Source: Gammaproteobacteria bacterium (GTDB lineage: Bacteria; Pseudomonadota; Gammaproteobacteria; Steroidobacterales; BM003). Taken from it: 10,046 nt of DNA. Under the pieces are notes generated by a model. The model was not told the DNA's origin and made no database searches. It saw only the letters and a program-made list of their open reading frames with translations. Position numbers and translations under genes: made by a program. Location of the stretch: the NCBI GenBank assembly GCA_026193125.1, contig JAPHSC010000023.1, positions 1 to 10,046 of the forward strand. Direction: 5' to 3'. This document shows, one piece after another, positions 6,648 to 10,046 of the stretch. Within the stretch, counting starts at the first letter, position 1. Each line of letters starts with the position of its first letter.

Positions 6648-6676
6648 ATACTACCGGCAGCACTGTACAATTGCAA
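6648..6676 (-). promoter_or_regulatory. rpsU: Sigma-70 promoter of the rpsU-yqeY-dnaG-rpoD operon
   Basis: On the minus strand TTGCAA (6671-6676, 4/6), a 17-bp spacer and TAGTAT (6648-6653, 4/6) precede a GC-rich discriminator (ACGCGCCC). Initiation near 6641 gives a leader of about 72 nt. The GC-rich discriminator would suit growth-rate control of a ribosomal-protein operon; this is inferred. Confidence 0.5.
6666..6671 (+). promoter_or_regulatory. tsaD: Candidate -10 element for tsaD
   Basis: TACAAT (5/6) on the plus strand lies 51 nt before the tsaD start. There is no convincing -35. An alternative is TATACT at 6647-6652. Either would overlap the opposing rpsU promoter, so the two divergent promoters may compete. 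Confidence 0.25.
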
Positions 6677-6710
6677 AGTTTTCAGCCAAACCCGGTCAAG
6701 TCCAGGTCCG

Positions 6711-6717
6711 GAAGGGG
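6711..6717 (+). promoter_or_regulatory. tsaD: Shine-Dalgarno site supporting the tsaD TTG start
   Basis: GAAGGGG ends 5 nt before TTG at 6723. No in-frame ATG or GTG lies near enough to preserve the invariant MRVLGIETSCDET N-terminus, so TTG is the start. Confidence 0.75.
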
Positions 6718-6722
6718 TCTTT

Positions 6723-7748
6723 TTGCGAGTTCTGGGTATTGAAACATCCTGTGATGAGACCGGTGTGGCCGTGTATGACAGCGAAGGGGGTTTGTTGGCC
6801 CACGACCTGTACAGCCAGGTAAGCCTGCATGCGGATTTCGGTGGGGTGGTGCCCGAATTGGCTTCCAGGGACCACGTCAGGAAGCTGGTTCCCCTGATTA
6901 ACAGGGTGCTGGAGCGCTCTGGCAGTACCCGTGAGAATATCCATGGCGTTGCCTATACCTCCGGCCCCGGCCTGATTGGTGCCTTGATGGTGGGGGCGAG
7001 TGTAGCCACCGGACTTGCCCGCTCCTGGGGAGTGCCGGCCCTTGGGGTGCACCACATGGAGGGTCACCTGTTGGCCCCGATGCTGGAGGTCCCGGCTCCG
7101 GCCATGCCCTTCCTGGCGCTGCTTGTTTCAGGTGGTCATAGCATGCTGGTTAACGTGCAGGCGGTCGGGCGCTACGAAACCCTGGGTCAAACCCTGGATG
7201 ACGCCGCCGGTGAGGCATTCGACAAGACCGCCAAGTTGCTGGGCTTGCCCTACCCGGGGGGCCCCGCCCTGGCGGCGCTGGCTGAACAGGGCCGGTCGAA
7301 TGTATTCAGGTTTCCCAGACCCATGCTGGACAGACCCGGGCTGGAATTCAGTTTCAGCGGCCTCAAGACGGCGGTGGTAATTGCCACCCGTGATTTGGAC
7401 ATGAGTGAGCAGACCCGGGCTGATGTTGCCCGCGGATTCCAGGATGCGGTGGTGGAAACCCTGGTGGGCAAAACCGTCAGGGCCCTCAAGCAGACCGGAT
7501 TGCGCCGCGTGGTGGTGGCGGGTGGGGTAGGTGCCAACAAGGCCTTGCGTCACCTCCTGAAGCAACAGGTGCTCGATATGGGGGGGCAGGTTTTTTACCC
7601 GCGTCTGGAGTTTTGTACCGACAATGGGGCGATGATTGCCTATGCAGGCTATGTTCGCCTGGCCGCGGGCCAGGTGGATACGACGCCTATGCAGACTCGG
7701 GCCAGGTGGCCCCTCGCCGAATTGCAGCCGCTGGCTGCTATTGGCTGA
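6723..7748 (+). CDS. tsaD: tRNA N6-adenosine threonylcarbamoyltransferase TsaD, TTG start
   Basis: TsaD, with TsaB and TsaE, transfers threonylcarbamoyl from the TsaC product to A37 of ANN-decoding tRNAs, making t6A. The 341-residue product (337 in E. coli) begins with the hallmark MRVLGIETSCDETGVAVYD. Metal ligands His111 and His115 lie in HHMEGH, and Asp300 in CTDNGAMIAYAG, all at E. coli positions. The nucleotide-binding ASKHA-fold segments SGGHS (136-140), DDAAGEAFDKTAKLLGLPYPGG (159-180) and VAGGVGAN (265-272) are intact. The start is TTG, supported by GAAGGGG upstream. It diverges from rpsU, an ancient gammaproteobacterial pairing, and is followed 23 nt later by folB. A seven-G run near 7580 keeps the frame. 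Confidence 0.98.
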   Translation: MRVLGIETSCDETGVAVYDSEGGLLAHDLYSQVSLHADFGGVVPELASRDHVRKLVPLINRVLERSGSTRENIHGVAYTSGPGLIGALMVGASVATGLARSWGVPALGVHHMEGHLLAPMLEVPAPAMPFLALLVSGGHSMLVNVQAVGRYETLGQTLDDAAGEAFDKTAKLLGLPYPGGPALAALAEQGRSNVFRFPRPMLDRPGLEFSFSGLKTAVVIATRDLDMSEQTRADVARGFQDAVVETLVGKTVRALKQTGLRRVVVAGGVGANKALRHLLKQQVLDMGGQVFYPRLEFCTDNGAMIAYAGYVRLAAGQVDTTPMQTRARWPLAELQPLAAIG

Positions 7749-7771
7749 AAGCGAAAGGAGAGCAAGACCCT

Positions 7772-8146
7772 ATGCCCGCACAACAGCAAGCGCGTGACCT
7801 TATTTTTCTCAGCGACCTCAGGGTACAGACCGTTATCGGAATCTGGGACTGGGAGCGTGCCATCAAGCAGACGGTGGGTATAGACCTGGAAATGGCGACC
7901 GATATCCGCAAGGCGGCGTCTACGGACTCCATTCAGGACACGCTGGACTACAAGAGTGTGGCCAAGCGAATTATCGAGTTTGTGGAACAATCCAGTTTTC
8001 AATTGGTGGAGACCCTGGCGGAGCGCATTGCCGGTATCATCATCGACGAGTTCGGTGTGTCCTGGGTAAGGGTGCGCCTGAGCAAGCCCGGCGCAATTCG
8101 TGGTTCCCGTGAAGTGGGAATACTGATTGAGCGCAGTCAGGAGTAG
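7772..8146 (+). CDS. folB: Dihydroneopterin aldolase FolB
   Basis: FolB cleaves 7,8-dihydroneopterin to 6-hydroxymethyl-dihydropterin and glycolaldehyde in folate synthesis, as a cytoplasmic oligomer with a tunnelling fold. The 124-residue product has GIWDWERAIKQ (23-33) with Glu28, LDYKSVAKRI with Tyr60, LVETLAERIA (78-87) and VRLSKPGA (101-108) with Lys105. Glu, Tyr and Lys at these places correspond to the known active site. The ATG at 7772 is preceded by AAAGGAG with an 11-nt spacer, slightly long. A longer frame to 7613 only overlaps tsaD and lacks homology. It lies 23 nt after tsaD and 5 nt before folK, so the three are probably cotranscribed. plsY, often next to tsaD and folB, is absent. 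Confidence 0.96.
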   Translation: MPAQQQARDLIFLSDLRVQTVIGIWDWERAIKQTVGIDLEMATDIRKAASTDSIQDTLDYKSVAKRIIEFVEQSSFQLVETLAERIAGIIIDEFGVSWVRVRLSKPGAIRGSREVGILIERSQE

Positions 8147-8151
8147 CGGTA

Positions 8152-8634
8152 ATGCCCGAAGTTTTCGTTGGTATGGGCAGTAATGTTGAGCCACATACCC
8201 ATTTCCGCCTGGCCATGGGAGAACTGGAGAGCCGATTCGGACCGGTCGATAGGTCCTCGGTGTGGTCTACCGAGGCGGTCGGGTTTACCGGCGATGCCTT
8301 CCTGAACATGGTGTTGGGATGGCAGACGGATCTAGAATTGCAGCAACTGATGCAAGCGCTGGGCGAGGTTGAGATGCTTTGCGGTCGGCGTCGGGGTGAC
8401 AAGCGATTTGGGCCCCGGACCATGGATCTGGATTTGTTATTATATGGCGACGAGATTCACCAGAAGCCGCCGCTTCCCCGGCCGGAAATTCTGGAGTATG
8501 GCTTTGTGTTGGGGCCATTGGCGGAACTTGCGCCCGGCAAAGAACACCCAACCTTGAAGCTTACGTTTGGACAATTGTGGGACCAGCGCCGCCAGGCCAT
8601 GCCGGCCATGACACCGGTGACGATGCAGTGGTGA
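8152..8634 (+). CDS. folK: Divergent 6-hydroxymethyl-dihydropterin pyrophosphokinase (FolK family)
   Basis: FolK moves pyrophosphate from ATP to the FolB product, the next folate step. This 160-residue protein (159 in E. coli) has the opening VFVGMGSNVEP, Asn52 and Phe50 in the pterin-site segment DAFLN, Glu74, Arg79 and the signature GPRTMDLDLL, with Arg89 and metal ligands Asp92 and Asp94. By my alignment these match E. coli Tyr53 (as Phe), Asn55, Glu77, Arg82, Arg92, Asp95 and Asp97. However the later segment reads LPRPEILEYGFVL, so E. coli His115 and Arg121 become Arg110 and Tyr116, and the loop after Thr40 is one residue shorter. It may be a second FolK-type paralogue linked to folB. The ATG has AGGAG 8 nt upstream, inside the folB end. 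Confidence 0.93.
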   Translation: MPEVFVGMGSNVEPHTHFRLAMGELESRFGPVDRSSVWSTEAVGFTGDAFLNMVLGWQTDLELQQLMQALGEVEMLCGRRRGDKRFGPRTMDLDLLLYGDEIHQKPPLPRPEILEYGFVLGPLAELAPGKEHPTLKLTFGQLWDQRRQAMPAMTPVTMQW

Positions 8635-8656
8635 TGTGACGTGCTTAACTATTTGT

Positions 8657-8674
8657 GCTGCTCGAACGGGCAGC
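8657..8674 (+). promoter_or_regulatory. Stem-loop between folK and the S41 protease gene
   Basis: GCTGCTC (8657-8663) pairs with GGGCAGC (8668-8674), one T-G pair included, around a GAAC loop. It is followed by a G-run, not T, so it is not an intrinsic terminator. It ends 14 bases before the next start codon and could affect its translation. Confidence 0.4.
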
Positions 8675-8688
8675 GGGGGTTGAAGTAG

Positions 8689-10046
8689 ATGAAACGATTT
8701 CTTGGTCTGATTGTCGCTTGTGCGCTTTCGACGCTGGCTGGCTGCGATAATAATGGCGGTTTTGTCAGTGACGTGGGCGGCGGCGACTGCTCGGTAGCCG
8801 GGCAGAACGCCACCATCAAGGCCACCATGCAGGACTGGTATTTGTTCTACCCTCAGCTGCGGAATTCTGACCCGGCTGCCTTCGTCGATATACAAACTTT
8901 CCTGGATGACCTGGTGGCGGATGTCATCCCGGAGGACCGTTTCAGCTATGTCTGGTCCGAGCAGGACGAACTCGATTTCCAGTCTGCCACATATGCCGGA
9001 TTTGGATTCTCCTTCCGAGTGTTTCCAATCGACGATGTGAGTTGGGACGTAAGGTTGCTACAGGTGTTCGGGGAATTCCCGGCAGAATTGCAGACCCCGG
9101 CTTCCAGTGCCGGTCTGAAACGCGGCTTCCATATTACCGCTATCAACGGCGTCTCCACCGACGAGATTATCGCCAACAGACCCGCAGGCACCACCGAGTC
9201 CCAGGCGATATCGGATGCGTTTGGGCCTCCGGACGCAGGCGTGACGGGCCAGTTGGCTTATCTTGATCTGCAGGGTGTGGCCGGTGTCGCCGACATGACC
9301 AAGGAAGTCATCCGGTTTTCCACCGTGGCGCTTTACCAGGTATTCAACCTCAATGGGAAAATCACCGGTTATCTGAATTTTCGTTCCTTTGCGGATCCGT
9401 CTTATAACGAACTGAGAGAGGCATTCCAGTCTTTCAAGGCCCAGGGCGTAACCAATCTGGTTATGGACCTGCGCTACAACGGTGGCGGCCTGGTAAACGT
9501 TGCCGGCTACCTGGGAGACTTGATGCTGGGCAACGTGGTGCCGGGTCAAATTTTCTACCAGATGCTGTTTAACGACAAACACTCCAATTACGACACCTCG
9601 GGCCTGGTGCATACCGCCGCCGAAAGTCTGCCTGATCTGGAAAGGGTCGTGTATATCACCACCGGTGGTACGGCCTCGGCCAGCGAATTGGTGCTCAACG
9701 GCACGCTTGCCTACTCTCCCCAGGTGCAAACGGCGAGTGTCGGTGCCACCAGTTATGGCAAGCCGGTAGGCTCCAACGGATTCTCGTTCTGTGGTCAGGT
9801 GCTCAGGCCGGTGACCTTTAGCGTGGCCAATGCCCAATCCAGCAGCGACTACTTCGACGGGTTCACGCCGACCTGCGTGGCCGACGACAACCCGAATTTC
9901 GCTTTTGGCGATGTGCAAGAGGATTCCCTGGCGGCAGCCCTGGCCTGGATTGATACGGGCGCGTGCCCGGCGGCCCGAGTGGCGGATCCATCCCTGCTCA
10001 AGGCCAAACAGGCCTATTTGAAGCGAGAAACTGACAACATGAACTA
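8689..10046 (+). CDS. S41-family serine protease lipoprotein (C-terminal-processing type), 3' end outside window
   Basis: The frame opens at ATG 8689 and runs to the window edge, 452 residues without a stop. The N-terminus is a lipoprotein signal: KR, a hydrophobic stretch, then the lipobox LAGC with lipidated Cys19, so the protein should be membrane-anchored outside the cytoplasm. Asp20-Asn21 after the Cys is an inner-membrane retention signal in E. coli. A PDZ-like region (about 100-165, SAGLKRGFHITAINGVST) would bind substrates. The S41 core shows MDLRYNGGG (259-267) and TTGGTASASEL (324-334), where Ser330 is the probable nucleophile, then SYGK with Lys358 as general base. The Ser-Lys spacing is 28, against 25 in plant D1-processing protease. 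Four later Cys (34, 368, 396, 426) could form disulfides. Substrate unknown. It starts 54 nt after folK with a weak GGGGG ribosome site. Confidence 0.92.
   Translation, partial: MKRFLGLIVACALSTLAGCDNNGGFVSDVGGGDCSVAGQNATIKATMQDWYLFYPQLRNSDPAAFVDIQTFLDDLVADVIPEDRFSYVWSEQDELDFQSATYAGFGFSFRVFPIDDVSWDVRLLQVFGEFPAELQTPASSAGLKRGFHITAINGVSTDEIIANRPAGTTESQAISDAFGPPDAGVTGQLAYLDLQGVAGVADMTKEVIRFSTVALYQVFNLNGKITGYLNFRSFADPSYNELREAFQSFKAQGVTNLVMDLRYNGGGLVNVAGYLGDLMLGNVVPGQIFYQMLFNDKHSNYDTSGLVHTAAESLPDLERVVYITTGGTASASELVLNGTLAYSPQVQTASVGATSYGKPVGSNGFSFCGQVLRPVTFSVANAQSSSDYFDGFTPTCVADDNPNFAFGDVQEDSLAAALAWIDTGACPAARVADPSLLKAKQAYLKRETDNMN

Noticed and set aside
7580..7586. Run of seven G in tsaD as a phase-variation tract
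   Set aside because: tsaD is usually essential, the run codes normally across MGGQV, and seven G is unremarkable at this GC content.
7613..7771. N-terminal extension of FolB upstream of the ATG at 7772
   Set aside because: It overlaps the end of tsaD in another frame, has no family similarity, and the 124-aa form matches FolB length.
9058..9918. 286-aa open frame on the minus strand
   Set aside because: It lies opposite the S41 protease, which has clear motifs throughout; the minus-strand product shows no family features.

Overview
The window looks like core chromosome of a Gammaproteobacterium. RpoD, DnaG, S21, MscL and TsaD all align closely, from memory, with their E. coli counterparts, and the gene order (CAU tRNA - rpoD - dnaG - rpsU | tsaD - folB) is the classic gammaproteobacterial macromolecular-synthesis neighbourhood. 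yqeY sits between rpsU and dnaG, as I recall for Pseudomonas-like genomes. GC looks moderately high. I cannot name a genus.

Layout, left to right. (1) 1-593, + strand: the 3' end of a multiheme c-type cytochrome built from about 46-residue heme modules, with eight heme sites visible; its start is outside the window. (2) 856-932, - strand: a CAU-anticodon tRNA, best read as tRNA-Ile2, with its own promoter. (3) 1021-1206, - strand: a 61-residue, highly charged hypothetical protein with a near-consensus promoter 115 nt upstream. (4) 1516-1920, + strand: mscL, converging on rpoD across a two-hairpin, partly bidirectional terminator region. (5) 6569 down to 2031, - strand: rpsU - yqeY - dnaG - rpoD, the operon feeding translation initiation (S21), replication priming (DnaG) and transcription initiation (sigma-70). 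It has a promoter and leader stem upstream of rpsU and a candidate internal promoter before dnaG. (6) 6723-8634, + strand and divergent: tsaD (tRNA t6A synthesis), folB and a divergent folK (folate synthesis). (7) 8689 to the window end, + strand: a truncated S41-family serine protease lipoprotein.

Several starts deserve care. rpoD and tsaD both appear to start at TTG, and rpsU starts at an internal ATG giving 71 residues. Most of the window is ordinary housekeeping DNA, and I see no mobile element, CRISPR array or defence system.

The points most worth a second look are: a FolK that keeps its metal-binding and main catalytic residues but lacks two conserved ATP-contacting residues; an A8 run in dnaG exactly where slippage would remove the helicase-binding domain; the small charged protein with its long structured leader; the ten-Asp tract in RpoD; and the repeat-built multiheme cytochrome next to the tRNA.
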